A DNA stretch of 64,000 nt from Enhydrobacter sp. (GTDB lineage Bacteria; Pseudomonadota; Alphaproteobacteria; Reyranellales; Reyranellaceae), in contig JAHCJV010000015.1 in the NCBI GenBank assembly GCA_026126105.1, forward strand, positions 20,716 to 84,715, in the 5' to 3' direction. The notes beneath the pieces were generated by a model. The model searched no databases, was not told where the DNA came from, and saw nothing but the letters and a program-made list of their open reading frames with translations. Shown piece by piece: positions 10,299-18,939 of the stretch (positions are counted from its first letter, which is position 1; each line of letters begins with the position of its first letter). The translations under genes were made by a program, and so were the position numbers.

Positions 10299-11237
10299 AT
10301 GCGCTATGGTGCGGACATGCTGCAGGTCGTGGGGGACTCGGAAGGGATAAGTCGGGCAATTGCCTGCCTTTGCGGCTCGCTGAAGGGCGTTCCTGCGCGC
10401 GGCGTGCGGCTCACGTGGCGCGGCGGCGAGTTGCGCACGGCCATCCATTGGGCGCGTGACGATGGCTTCTGGTGGGCCGTCGAATCGCGCGCTGACCGCG
10501 ACTCGATTCTGCTCGGTCACGCGCCCGAGGCGCCAGGCAAGCGCGAGACAATCACCTGCAGCCTCAATCTCGTACGCGCGGGAAACAGCCGAAGGACGGC
10601 CGGCATCATTGCGGCGGACAGCGACGGCAAGCTCTACCTCGCTCATTCCGGGCGGATGGGCGGCGGGCGCGTGGGCCAGCACACGTCGGCCTTCCGGGAT
10701 TTCCTCGCCGACGGTGTGTGGCGGACGCTCGAATGGCCCGACGGTCGCAGAAGCGTGGCGCTCGTCGTGGCGCCACTCAACAGCCCGCGCCTGATGCGCC
10801 TGATCGGGCAGTTCGTTGAAGGGGTTCACCGCTTCAAGGCAGGTGACGCGCCGGCGCGCCGCGCTGTCCACTGCGTGCAACCGTCGCGGCGCGACTCGGC
10901 GATGTCTGCGTGCGACCGACGGCTGGTCGATGTTGCCCTGCACGAGGAACTCGCCAAACGCGGACTGTTCGGCGGCGCTCCCGACCTCTTCTCGTTGCGC
11001 GGCGAAAGGCCGCGCCCGCTGTTCGCGGTCGTGGCCGGCAGCCGGGACGACGAGCTGGCGCGCGCCGTCAAGTCGCTGGCGCACGCCTCGGCGCGGCGGC
11101 GCAACGCGGTTCTGCCGATCCTGGTCGCGCCGCAGCAGTGCGAGGCAGCGCTCAGTTCACAGCCTTTCGCCTGCGTGCGCTACACATGGCGCGGCGCACG
11201 GGCCGTCTTCGACGGGCTCGACGACGCGCTGGCATGA
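10299..11237 (+). CDS. Hypothetical protein
   Basis: 312 residues; I do not recognise the family. The ATG at 10299 has AAGGA about five bases upstream. No signal peptide or membrane helix. A glycine-rich segment (YLAHSGRMGGGRVGQ) lies in the middle, and the C-terminal part is arginine-rich, ending near VRYTWRGARAVFDGLDDAL; TWRG-type segments occur at both ends (LTWRGGEL and YTWRGARA). It is followed 10 bases later by a DUF1491 gene and may be co-transcribed with it. Confidence 0.6.
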   Translation: MRYGADMLQVVGDSEGISRAIACLCGSLKGVPARGVRLTWRGGELRTAIHWARDDGFWWAVESRADRDSILLGHAPEAPGKRETITCSLNLVRAGNSRRTAGIIAADSDGKLYLAHSGRMGGGRVGQHTSAFRDFLADGVWRTLEWPDGRRSVALVVAPLNSPRLMRLIGQFVEGVHRFKAGDAPARRAVHCVQPSRRDSAMSACDRRLVDVALHEELAKRGLFGGAPDLFSLRGERPRPLFAVVAGSRDDELARAVKSLAHASARRRNAVLPILVAPQQCEAALSSQPFACVRYTWRGARAVFDGLDDALA

Positions 11238-11247
11238 GGAACCGCGA

Positions 11248-11583
11248 ATGGCGATGGGACTGACCACGGGACTGTGGGTGAGCGCGCAGGTCCGGCTCTG
11301 CGACATCGCCTTCATTCCCGCGACGATCGTGCGCCGCGGCGATCCCGATGCGGGCACGGTGCTGCTGAAGCTCAACCGGTTCGAGGAGGGGGTGACGGTC
11401 TACACCCAGGCCAGCACCCTGACCGACACACTGGCCTGGAGCCGCGGCACGGGCCCACAACCCGTCTCCGAAGCCGAGGCCGACGCCTATATCGCACGCC
11501 AGGTCAAGTACGATCCCGACGTGTGGGTTCTCGAGATCGAGGACCGCCGGGGAAAGTACAAGATGGATGGGAAGATCGTCTGA
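11248..11583 (+). CDS. DUF1491 family protein
   Basis: 111 residues. The TTGLWVSAQVRLCDI opening, the RRGDPDAGTVLLKLNR strand and the closing DPDVWVLEIEDR match the DUF1491 family, which is largely restricted to Alphaproteobacteria and has no known function. A second ATG two codons in (11254) is an equally possible start. Converges with the M23 gene, 4 bases apart. Confidence 0.75.
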   Translation: MAMGLTTGLWVSAQVRLCDIAFIPATIVRRGDPDAGTVLLKLNRFEEGVTVYTQASTLTDTLAWSRGTGPQPVSEAEADAYIARQVKYDPDVWVLEIEDRRGKYKMDGKIV

Positions 11584-11587
11584 CCGG

Positions 11588-12502
11588 CTACTGCGCCGGC
11601 AGCACCGTTACCGGGTCGATTGTTTTGGCCCCGCCGCGGCGAACCTCGAAGTGCAGGCGCGGGCTGGCCGCGCCGCCGGTTGCGCCGGCGCGGGCGATTG
11701 TCTGGCCCTTTTTCACCTCCTCGCCTTTCTTCACCAGCAGCGTCTCGTTGTTGCCGTAAGCTGTGATGTAACCACCCGAATGCTCGATCAGCAGCAGGTT
11801 GCCGAGATGCGCCACGCCGTCGCCGGCATAGACGACCTTGCCGCCGTCTGCCGCCTTGACTGGCGCACCGGGGTCTGCGGCAATGTCGATGCCGTCGCTC
11901 TTCTGACCACCGCCGGTCGAGCCGTAAGGCGTAACGATCTTGCCGCGCAATGGCCACTGGAAGCGCGGCGCGCGGCTGGGCGAAGGCGCGGTCGCGGCCG
12001 GCGGGCCGAGCGGCGTCGGCTGGCCGGCGGCCGGCGGACCCGGCGGCACGGCCGACGCGGTCTTCTGTTCAGGCGAACCTGGCGGCGGCGGCAGGGCCTC
12101 GCGCTTCACTGGCTCGGGAGCGCCGGAAGGTGTGGCAGCTACCGTCGGGGCGCTTTCGACTGGCGCCGACGGCGGCACGTACCGGGCGCCGGGCACCTGC
12201 AACGTCTGACCTGGACGTATGGAGTAGGGCGGCTTCAGATTGTTGCTCTCGACGATGCTCTGCCTCGAAACGCCATAGCGGCTGGCGATGCCGTCGACCG
12301 TATCCTTCTGCTTCACGACGTAGGTCGGGACGGCGTTCGGCCCGGCAGCAGAGCCGGGATATTCCATGGTGCCCTCGCGGGCGCCATACATGACATTTTC
12401 CATGGACGTACAGGCGCCGAGCGCAGCCAACAGCGTCGCGGTCATTGCCAGCGATCGCGAAAGGCCGGCCCTTCGCGAGGGGATGCGAGGGGCGGTTTTC
12501 AT
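11588..12502 (-). CDS. LysM/M23 lipoprotein, degenerate LytM domain (NlpD-like)
   Basis: 304 residues. Lipobox LGAC (Cys31), LysM domain about 61-104 (YVVKQKDTV...), a long Pro/Ala linker (110-180) and a C-terminal M23/LytM domain from about 182. The usual zinc ligands are mostly lost: the HxxxD position reads SDGID (Ser202, Asp206), the HxH position reads RLH (Arg282, His284), and the YxH position reads YGN. That points to an amidase activator like NlpD or EnvC rather than a working endopeptidase. In most relatives the gene follows surE-pcm directly; here it is separated from pcm by 3.7 kb. Confidence 0.85.
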   Translation of the reverse strand: MKTAPRIPSRRAGLSRSLAMTATLLAALGACTSMENVMYGAREGTMEYPGSAAGPNAVPTYVVKQKDTVDGIASRYGVSRQSIVESNNLKPPYSIRPGQTLQVPGARYVPPSAPVESAPTVAATPSGAPEPVKREALPPPPGSPEQKTASAVPPGPPAAGQPTPLGPPAATAPSPSRAPRFQWPLRGKIVTPYGSTGGGQKSDGIDIAADPGAPVKAADGGKVVYAGDGVAHLGNLLLIEHSGGYITAYGNNETLLVKKGEEVKKGQTIARAGATGGAASPRLHFEVRRGGAKTIDPVTVLPAQ

Positions 12503-12569
12503 AGGACCACTCTACTGCATCCGGAATCTGGCGAAAATCCTGCGGTGTGCGATTTCTCTGGGCTGCGTC

Positions 12570-13205
12570 TCACCAGCGCAGCAGCCTATGCCCGACAAGA
12601 GCGCCCAGCAGCACGATGGGAATCGATGCCAAGCTATACCAGGTCACCACGAATAAAGGCGAGTCGTCGAAACAGTGGAAGGCATAGAGCGTCGCGCCGA
12701 AGCCTGTGGCAAGAAGCCCGGCAGCTGCGCCCGCGACGGCCGGCGACGCAGGCGCAGCCTGCCGCAGAATTGCAAGCACGGCGGCGAGCGGTCCGATCGA
12801 CAGCACTGGGATCGCTGAAAGACAGACGAGCGAGTTGGTGCCAATCAAGCGCGCGCCCCACGTCGCCCTCGGAACCGTCAAGAGTTCACCGGCGACCGCG
12901 ACGAATGCCAGGATCGCGAGCGGCAGGAGCCGCCACGCCGGAGATGCCGACGCATCCGGGCGTGCGCTTTCGCGGCACAGGCCAAAGGCGAGGACCAGAG
13001 CTAACAGGACCATCCCGATCTTGAGGTCGAACCGCCACGTGGCGAGCGCCGCCTCGATGTCTGCACGCACGCCGAGATCGACGACGAAGAGAACGAGCGA
13101 CACCGCGCCGCCAAGCCCGAGCGCGAATACGAGACCCGCAGAAATCGGTTTGCGACGCGCGGAACGGTCGGCGACCAGGGCTCGGACAAGCTGCTCGGTT
13201 TTCAT
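12570..13205 (-). CDS. NrsF-family (DUF1109) membrane anti-sigma factor
   Basis: 211 residues with about six transmembrane helices and a short cytoplasmic N-terminus. Cysteines are at 77, 128 and 178; the last two sit 50 apart, like the pair reported (from memory, Cys131/Cys181) to sense metals in Caulobacter NrsF. The gene overlaps the ECF sigma factor by 4 bases, the standard sigma/anti-sigma arrangement. It should hold the sigma factor at the membrane until a metal or oxidant signal releases it. Confidence 0.85.
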   Translation of the reverse strand: MKTEQLVRALVADRSARRKPISAGLVFALGLGGAVSLVLFVVDLGVRADIEAALATWRFDLKIGMVLLALVLAFGLCRESARPDASASPAWRLLPLAILAFVAVAGELLTVPRATWGARLIGTNSLVCLSAIPVLSIGPLAAVLAILRQAAPASPAVAGAAAGLLATGFGATLYAFHCFDDSPLFVVTWYSLASIPIVLLGALVGHRLLRW

Positions 13206-13750
13206 GAGCGGTCCTGTCGGTACAAGACGGCGAGGGCCTTGAGGGCTCGGTGAAGGGTAACGCGCACAGCTCCTTCAGTCATGCCGAGGCCTCGCGCGAC
13301 GTCTGCGGCGCGTCGCCCCTCGACCGAGATCTCCTGCACTATCCGCCGCTGGCGCTCAGGCAGGCTCGCGAGCATCTGACGAGAATCCAGCACGGAAGAG
13401 GCATCGACGTCGACCACTAGCTCCGGCGCGTCCGAATGGTCATCGATGTCGACATGATCGGTGAAGCCCCGTCGGCGCAGATAGTCGGCAAGCTTGTGCC
13501 GGGCAATGGCGCGCAGCCAGGGGGCGAGCGGCCGCGTCTCGTCCCAGGTGTCGCGCTTCAAATGCATGGCCAGCAATGTCTCCTGCACGATATCCTCGCA
13601 GTCTGCGGCGCCCCGCCCGGCCGAAACCAATCCACGGCGCACGACGACCCGCAGCCACATCGTCACCTCGCCGAGCAGCCGACGATAGGCCTCGTCGTCT
13701 CCCCGCCGTGCCGTTTTCATCAATGCCGCGAGATCGTTCAGGTCGGCCAA
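13202..13750 (-). CDS. ECF RNA polymerase sigma factor (SigF-like)
   Basis: 182 residues. Region 2 includes the DCEDIVQETLLAMHLKRDTWD stretch and region 4 the SLPERQRRIV ... MTEGAVRVTLHRALK helix-turn-helix. The partner is the DUF1109 protein, which fits the Caulobacter SigF type. The predicted promoter at 13768-13795 on the same strand suggests autoregulation, and the identical element on the other strand suggests it drives the bufferin-like/DoxX operon. Confidence 0.88.
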   Translation of the reverse strand: MADLNDLAALMKTARRGDDEAYRRLLGEVTMWLRVVVRRGLVSAGRGAADCEDIVQETLLAMHLKRDTWDETRPLAPWLRAIARHKLADYLRRRGFTDHVDIDDHSDAPELVVDVDASSVLDSRQMLASLPERQRRIVQEISVEGRRAADVARGLGMTEGAVRVTLHRALKALAVLYRQDRS

Positions 13751-13767
13751 CGAGGTTTCTCATCACG

Positions 13768-13795
13768 TATTCGTGTACAGAGGCGCGAACATTAC
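13768..13795 (-). promoter_or_regulatory. Probable ECF sigma promoter for the sigma/anti-sigma operon
   Basis: On the minus strand GTAATG (13795-13790) is followed after exactly 16 bases by CGAATA (13773-13768), about 18 bases upstream of the sigma factor start. The same pattern appears on the plus strand at 13836-13863. The pattern resembles the SigF consensus of Caulobacter (GTAAC...N16...CGAA, from memory). Confidence 0.65.
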
Positions 13796-13835
13796 ATTCC
13801 GGTTCACGCGGAAACGAAAAAAGTCTCAACGCACC

Positions 13836-13863
13836 GTAATGACCCGACCGTCTGCCGCGAATG
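13836..13863 (+). promoter_or_regulatory. Probable ECF sigma promoter for the bufferin-like/DoxX operon
   Basis: GTAATG (13836-13841), 16-base spacer, CGAATG (13858-13863), 44 bases upstream of the start at 13908. Matches the element on the opposite strand in both boxes and in spacer length, with unrelated spacer sequences. Confidence 0.65.
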
Positions 13864-13907
13864 ACTTGATACGGGCGCAGTTGCCCGGTCAACTAGGAGA
13901 GACGTCC

Positions 13908-14141
13908 ATGAACAAGCGCAGCTTCCTCGTCACCGCCGCGTCGGTCTTCGCCGCCACGACTTTCGTCACCGCCGCCCATGCGGCGCCCGTCAAGTGCGGC
14001 AGCAGCAATGCCTGTAAGGGACAGAGCGCGTGCAAGGGTGCGAGCAACGCCTGCAAGGGGCAGAATGCCTGCAAGGGCCAGGGCTTCACGGAAGCCAAGG
14101 ACAGCGCGGAGTGCACCGCCAAGGGCGGCAAGGTGATGTAG
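13908..14141 (+). CDS. Bufferin-like cysteine-rich peptide precursor (BufA2-type)
   Basis: 77 residues. Sec signal peptide about 1-25 (cleavage near AHA), then a short mature peptide with six cysteines at 30, 36, 42, 49, 55 and 69. Four ACKG units lie at 35, 41, 48 and 54, and the tail is AECTAKGGKV. This is the layout of periplasmic bufferin-type metallophores, whose cysteines are modified by a DUF692 (MNIO) enzyme with a DUF2063 partner. Neither partner is in this window. The ribosome site AGGAGAG precedes the ATG. DoxX follows, and the ECF promoter upstream points to induction by metal stress. Binding of copper or another metal is inference. Confidence 0.78.
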   Translation: MNKRSFLVTAASVFAATTFVTAAHAAPVKCGSSNACKGQSACKGASNACKGQNACKGQGFTEAKDSAECTAKGGKVM

Positions 14142-14206
14142 TCTGCTGCGGGCGTCCCGGCACAGGGCCGCGGACGCCCGCATTTGCTCCGTTTCAAGGT
14201 GCCTCA

Positions 14207-14683
14207 ATGTCTCTCTTCGCGACGGTCTTCTACGACTGGTCCCGCGTCGTTGCCGGTTATCTCAGCTGGGCGGCTCCCCTCGCCGTACGGATCGTTGTCG
14301 GCTGGGTCTTCCTGTGGACCGGCTGGCAGAAGCTGCACTTCCTGCCGCAAATGATCGAAAACTTCCGATCGTGGGGAATTCCCGCGCCTGAGATTCTGAC
14401 GCCGTTCGTATCAGGCGTCGAGTTCGTCGGCGGGCTGCTGCTGCTGATCGGTTTGCTGACCCGGTTCATTTCGGTGCCGATGATGATCATCATGATCGTC
14501 GCGATCGTCTCCGCCAAGTGGGGCGATGTCGATTCGCTGCAGACCCTGCTCGGCTTCGAGGAGGTCTCCTACCTCGTGATGTTCGCCTGGCTTGGCATCG
14601 CCGGGCCGGGGCCGGTCTCGCTCGACCATCTCATCCTGAAGAGGCTGCGTCCCAACCGTCCGCCGTCGGACTACGGCGCGTAG
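14207..14683 (+). CDS. DoxX family membrane protein
   Basis: 158 residues, four predicted transmembrane helices. Typical DoxX features are [16 protein letters not shown] near residue 27 and [17 protein letters not shown] near 75. It follows the bufferin-like gene by 65 bases, in the same position as the DoxX-like gene of known bufferin operons. The start at 14207 is chosen because the upstream open frame runs through the peptide gene. Confidence 0.85.
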   Translation: MSLFATVFYDWSRVVAGYLSWAAPLAVRIVVGWVFLWTGWQKLHFLPQMIENFRSWGIPAPEILTPFVSGVEFVGGLLLLIGLLTRFISVPMMIIMIVAIVSAKWGDVDSLQTLLGFEEVSYLVMFAWLGIAGPGPVSLDHLILKRLRPNRPPSDYGA

Positions 14684-14742
14684 TTCGATCCCGGGCGAGA
14701 TCGCCCGATCATGCGGTTCCGACCGCTCGCTCAGGAGGACGC

Positions 14743-15093
14743 ATGAAGACTCATCGCATCTATTCAGCCAGCGTCGCGAGTGTGTATCCCCTCTACGTCG
14801 CCAAAGCAGAACGAAAGGGACGCACGAAGGCAGAGGTCGATGAAGTCATCTGTTGGCTCACGGGGCACACCCAGAAAACGCTCGATGATCAGTTGGCGAA
14901 GAACACAAGCTTTCAGGATTTCTTCGCGCAAGCGCCGCGTATGAATCCCTCGCGATCGCTGATTACAGGTCTGATCTGCGGCGTCCGCGTGGAAAACATC
15001 CAAGAACCCACCATGCGGGAAATCCGCTACCTGGACAAATTGATCGACGAGCTGGCAAAGGGTCGAGCGATGGAGAAAGTCCTGCGGAAATAG
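14743..15093 (+). CDS. DUF2200 family protein
   Basis: 116 residues, soluble, no signal peptide. [31 protein letters not shown] N-terminus and the IICWLTG/TLDDQL segment match DUF2200, a small widespread family of unknown function. AGGAGG precedes the ATG at 14743 by about six bases. Same strand as DoxX with a 59-base gap, so co-transcription is possible but not required. Confidence 0.8.
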   Translation: MKTHRIYSASVASVYPLYVAKAERKGRTKAEVDEVICWLTGHTQKTLDDQLAKNTSFQDFFAQAPRMNPSRSLITGLICGVRVENIQEPTMREIRYLDKLIDELAKGRAMEKVLRK

Positions 15094-15152
15094 CCGCGCT
15101 CGTGGTTCTCGCGAATGGTCGAGACGATGGAATTCAAACTGACCTATTCACA

Positions 15153-16145
15153 CTAGATGTTTAGTCCCGGCATTTGCTGGAGCGGATTGAAGGTGAATCG
15201 TTCGGGCTCTTTCGTCCAGATTTTGCAGATGTATTCGTAGGGCGTAAGCCCTTTGAGAGTCTTGAGGCGCCTAGCGAAGTTGTAGGCGCTGACAAAATCG
15301 GCGAGATGGACGTGAAGCTCGTCGTGGGTTTCGTAGTGGAAGCGGTGGACGGTAGCTTCCTTGATGGTCCGATTCATGCGCTCGACCTGGCCGTTGGTCC
15401 AAGGATGCTTGGGCTTGGTCAGGCGGTGATCGATGTCATTCTTGGCGCAGGCGTATTCGAAGGCGTGTGCCCGGAAGCGCTCACCCTTGGCCATAGCCTC
15501 TTTGATCTCAGCGACGCCAGAACCTCCTCTGCCAGGGGTCGTGAAGTGGATGCCGTTGTCGGTGAGAATGGTATGGATCTTGTAGGGCACCGCCGCGATG
15601 AGATGCAGAAGGAAGTCGGCAGCGATTCTGGTCGTTGCCTTCTCGTGCAGCTCGACAAAGGCGAACTTCGATGTTCGATCGATAGCAACGAAGAGATGCA
15701 GCTTACCCTGTTCGGTGCGCACTTCGGCGATATCGATGTGGAAGTAGCCGATCGGATAGGTCTTGAACTTGCGCTTGATGCCCTTGCCGTCCTCGACGTC
15801 CGGCAGTCGTGAGATGCCATGCCGCTGCAGGCAGCGGTGCAACGACGAGCGCGTCAGGTGTGGGATCGTCGCCTGAAGAGCATACAGGCAATCATCGAGT
15901 GGCAGCAGCGTGTGCTTGCGGAATGCAACGATGATGGCCTCGTCGCCGATCGATAGTGACGTAGACTTCGGGTCCCTGGGGCCGGTCGGCAAATCGGCCG
16001 TGGCGCTGCGATTCTTCCACTTGGCGACGGTCTTCTGATTGATGCCGTAGCGCCTGGCCAACGCTCTCAGGCTCTCTTGACTATGTTGTATCGCTCGACG
16101 GACCGCCTCTGTCGTCGTGGCGCAGCCGTGGAGAACCTGGCCCAT
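15153..16145 (-). CDS. IS481 family transposase
   Basis: 330 residues from ATG 16145, which has GGAAGGA six bases upstream (an ATG at 16160 is possible). N-terminal helix-turn-helix (SLRALARRYGINQKTVAKWK), then an rve integrase core with the DDE residues in FHIDIAEV, ILTDNGIHF and NGQVERMNRTIKE. Length is normal and there is no break, so it may be active. Its TAG stop falls in the CTAG at the element's edge rather than clearly inside it. Confidence 0.88.
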   Translation of the reverse strand: MGQVLHGCATTTEAVRRAIQHSQESLRALARRYGINQKTVAKWKNRSATADLPTGPRDPKSTSLSIGDEAIIVAFRKHTLLPLDDCLYALQATIPHLTRSSLHRCLQRHGISRLPDVEDGKGIKRKFKTYPIGYFHIDIAEVRTEQGKLHLFVAIDRTSKFAFVELHEKATTRIAADFLLHLIAAVPYKIHTILTDNGIHFTTPGRGGSGVAEIKEAMAKGERFRAHAFEYACAKNDIDHRLTKPKHPWTNGQVERMNRTIKEATVHRFHYETHDELHVHLADFVSAYNFARRLKTLKGLTPYEYICKIWTKEPERFTFNPLQQMPGLNI

Positions 16146-16202
16146 AGTGCATCCTTCCATTCCTTGGAAAACAATGCACCATCAAACCTTGGGATCAAAC
16201 AT
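15157..16202 (-). mobile_element. IS481-type insertion sequence
   Basis: About 1.05 kb with one transposase gene. The ends are imperfect inverted repeats: 15156-15183 against the complement of 16203-16176 match at 20 of 28 positions, starting GATGTTT on both sides. CTAG lies at the left edge (15153-15156) and CTAA at the right (16204-16207), one mismatch and one extra base away from a clean CTAG duplication. IS481 is known to prefer CTAG targets. Exact ends are uncertain by a base or two. Confidence 0.75.
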
Positions 16203-16203
16203 C

Positions 16204-16851
16204 CTAACCCTGACCCAATACCGGCAGCGCTCCGGGAATCAGCGGAACGAACCGGACCGGCATCAGCGTGTCGCGCTGCAGCCCCCGTTCGCTCTTCACG
16301 ATGCGCTCGACCACCTGGGCGGTCGGATCGCGGCCGACCGGCACGATGAGTATTCCGCCGACGGCGAGCTGATCTATCAGCGCTTGCGGCCGCTCCTCCG
16401 CCGCGGCCGTCACGATGATGCGGTCGAACGGCGCCTGGGCCGGCCACCCCTTGCTGCCGTCGCCCACGTCGCACACCACGTTGTAGATGCCGAGGTTCAG
16501 GAGGAGACGCTCGGCCTCCTTCGACAACGGCTTGAAGCGCTCGATCGAATAGACCCGCCGCGCCAGCTTGGCGAGCACCGCGGCCTGGTAACCTGAGCCA
16601 GTGCCGATCTCGAGCACCTTCATACGGGGGCCAACTCGAAGCGCCTCGGTCATCGCCGCCACGACAAGCGGTTGGCTGATGGTCTGTCCGAACGAAATTG
16701 GCAGCGCGGTATTCTCCCACGCGCGCTCGGCGAACGGCGCGGACACGAAGCGCTCGCGGTCTACGGCACCGATCGCGGCGAGCACGTTCTCGTCGGCTAT
16801 CCCGGACTGCCGGAGCTCGGCGATCAGGCGCTGCATGGCGAGACCGTTCAT
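16204..16851 (-). CDS. pcm: Protein-L-isoaspartate O-methyltransferase
   Basis: 215 residues. Repairs isoaspartyl residues using S-adenosylmethionine. The family signature GQTISQP (55-61) and the SAM loop EIGTGSGYQ (81-89) are intact, and the protein ends in the usual VRFVPLIPG region. The last residues VLGQG and the TAG stop abut the right end of the IS, so the original C-terminus may have been slightly different. It follows surE by 17 bases in the serS-surE-pcm run. Confidence 0.92.
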   Translation of the reverse strand: MNGLAMQRLIAELRQSGIADENVLAAIGAVDRERFVSAPFAERAWENTALPISFGQTISQPLVVAAMTEALRVGPRMKVLEIGTGSGYQAAVLAKLARRVYSIERFKPLSKEAERLLLNLGIYNVVCDVGDGSKGWPAQAPFDRIIVTAAAEERPQALIDQLAVGGILIVPVGRDPTAQVVERIVKSERGLQRDTLMPVRFVPLIPGALPVLGQG

Positions 16852-16868
16852 CGCGCTTGACCGCCCGC

Positions 16869-17651
16869 TCAGGCCGACTCGAATTGCGCCGTGAGCTTGC
16901 GGCGCGTCGCCTCGTGGGTGAGGTCGAGATGCAGCGGAGTCACCGAGATCCAGCCGTGACGAACCGCAAACAGGTCGCTTTCCTCGTCGACCTCGTGCTC
17001 GCCCGGCGTATAGCCGATCCAGTAATAGGCCCCGCCGCGCGGATCAGTGCGTTCGATAATGGTGCCGCCGAAGCCGCGCACACCCTGGCGCGTCACCCGG
17101 ATGCCCTTGACCGAGGCCGTGACCACGTCCGGAAAGTTGACGTTGACGAAGATGTTGCGCGGCCAGTCCATCGCCAGGACGTTGCGCGCTACTTCGGCGC
17201 CGTGAGCCGTCGCCGTGCCCCATTTCACCGGATGCGGATGGGTAAAGGCCTGGCTGAAGGCGATCGAGGGAATACCGAGCAGGCAACCTTCCATCGCCCC
17301 GGCTATGGTGCCTGAATAGGTCACGTCGTCGGCCATGTTGGTGCCGCGGTTCACTCCCGACAGGACGATGTCGGGCTTGCGGTCCTTGAGCAGGTGCTTG
17401 ACGGCAAACAGCACGCAATCTGTCGGTGTGCCCTCGATGGCGAACTTGGTCTCGTTGATCTGGCGTGCCCGGATTGGCCGAGAGATCGAGAGGGAGTGGC
17501 CAGCGCCGCTCTGATTGAATTCCGGAGACACAACCCACACATCGCTCGACAGCTGGGTCGCGATCTCGACCAGCGCCTCCAGCCCCGGTGCATGGATGCC
17601 GTCGTCGTTTGTGACAAGAATGCGCGTGCGCGAGAGCTCGGGAAGCTTCAC
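16869..17651 (-). CDS. surE: 5'/3'-nucleotidase SurE
   Basis: 260 residues. Metal-dependent nucleoside monophosphate phosphatase. The opening [14 protein letters not shown] holds the two metal-binding aspartates (16, 17); further ligands lie in FNQSGAGHS and [12 protein letters not shown]. Length is standard. The start overlaps the serS stop by 4 bases, indicating tight coupling. Confidence 0.94.
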   Translation of the reverse strand: MKLPELSRTRILVTNDDGIHAPGLEALVEIATQLSSDVWVVSPEFNQSGAGHSLSISRPIRARQINETKFAIEGTPTDCVLFAVKHLLKDRKPDIVLSGVNRGTNMADDVTYSGTIAGAMEGCLLGIPSIAFSQAFTHPHPVKWGTATAHGAEVARNVLAMDWPRNIFVNVNFPDVVTASVKGIRVTRQGVRGFGGTIIERTDPRGGAYYWIGYTPGEHEVDEESDLFAVRHGWISVTPLHLDLTHEATRRKLTAQFESA

Positions 17652-18937
17652 TTTGCCTTCGCCGGTCCGGGTATCGTTTCGAGCCCGCCCATGTAGGGGC
17701 GCAAGGCCTCAGGCACGCTCACGGAGCCGTCCTCGTTCTGGTAATTCTCCAGTACCGCGACCAGAGTACGGCCAACAGCGAGTCCGGAGCCGTTGAGCGT
17801 GTGCACGAAGCGCGTTCCCTTGCCCTCTTTGGGCCGAAAGCGCGCGCCCATGCGGCGGGCCTGGAATTCCCCGCAGTTCGAGCAGCTCGAAATCTCACGA
17901 TAGGCGTTCTGGCCGGGCAGCCAGACCTCGATGTCGAAGGTCTTGCGCGCAGCCGGGCCCATGTCGCCGCCGCACAAGAGGATGGTACGGAACGGTAGCC
18001 CGAGGCGCTTCAGCACCTCCTCCGCACGTGCCGTCATCCGCTTGTGCTCCTCGTCCGATTGCTCGGGCGTCGTGATCGACACCAGCTCGACCTTGGGGAA
18101 CTGATGCTGGCGGATCATGCCGCGCGTATCCTTGCCGGCCGCCCCCGCTTCGGAGCGGAAGCAAGGAGTCCAAGCCGTGTAGCGCAGCGGCAAAGCCCTC
18201 TCATCCACCACCGTGTCGTTTACCAGATTAGTGAGCGGCAGTTCGGCCGTCGGGATCAGCCAGAAGCCGTTGTCGGTATGGAACATGTCCTCGGCGAAGC
18301 GCGGCAGCTGGCCAACGCCGTAAGCCGCGTTGTCACGTACCAGGAGCGGCGGGTTGACCTCGGTGTAGCCGCCCTCCTCCGACGTGTGCAGGTCGAGCAT
18401 GAACTGCGCGATCGCCCGCTCGAGCTTGGCGAGCCTGCCCTTGAGCACGACGAAGCGCGCACCGGACATCTTGCTCGCAGCGGTGAAGTCCATTTCGCCG
18501 GTCGCCTCCCCGAGCGCGACATGGTCCTTGGCCGGGAAGGCAAAGTTGCGCTGGCTGCCGACCCGGCGGATCTCGACATTGCCGGTCTCGTCGTTTCCCT
18601 CGGGCACGTCGTCAAACGGCAGATTCGGGAGCACTTCGAGGCGCCGGGTCAACTCGGCATCCAGTTCAGCCGCCAATGCCGCGCCGGTCTTCAGTGACTC
18701 TTCGAGGGCGGCGACTTCAGCCATGAGCGCATCGGCCGGTTCACCCTTGTGCTTGGCGATGCCAATATGCTGGCTGAGCGCTTTGCGCCTGCTCTGGATG
18801 CCCTCGCTTTCCGAGATCGCCGCACGGCGGCGCCTGTCGACCTCGAGCAGTTCCGCCGACAGCGGCGCAAGGTTGCGCTTCTTGAGCCCTGCATCGAAGG
18901 CAGCCGGGTTTTCGCGAATGGTTCTGATGTCGTGCAT
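17648..18937 (-). CDS. serS: Seryl-tRNA synthetase
   Basis: 429 residues, class II synthetase. N-terminal coiled-coil arm (about 25-100) opens [18 protein letters not shown]; the catalytic core shows [29 protein letters not shown] and the closing [19 protein letters not shown] motif 3. The ATG at 18937 is chosen over an upstream in-frame start inside the tatC end because it gives the family N-terminus. It starts only 2 bases after the tatC stop. Confidence 0.95.
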   Translation of the reverse strand: MHDIRTIRENPAAFDAGLKKRNLAPLSAELLEVDRRRRAAISESEGIQSRRKALSQHIGIAKHKGEPADALMAEVAALEESLKTGAALAAELDAELTRRLEVLPNLPFDDVPEGNDETGNVEIRRVGSQRNFAFPAKDHVALGEATGEMDFTAASKMSGARFVVLKGRLAKLERAIAQFMLDLHTSEEGGYTEVNPPLLVRDNAAYGVGQLPRFAEDMFHTDNGFWLIPTAELPLTNLVNDTVVDERALPLRYTAWTPCFRSEAGAAGKDTRGMIRQHQFPKVELVSITTPEQSDEEHKRMTARAEEVLKRLGLPFRTILLCGGDMGPAARKTFDIEVWLPGQNAYREISSCSNCGEFQARRMGARFRPKEGKGTRFVHTLNGSGLAVGRTLVAVLENYQNEDGSVSVPEALRPYMGGLETIPGPAKAK

Positions 18938-18939
18938 GA

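Noticed and set aside
10239..11084. 282-residue N-terminal extension of the ABC-F protein
   Set aside because: Covers the plus-strand hypothetical gene and does not look like any domain; the normal ABC-F start is at 10238.
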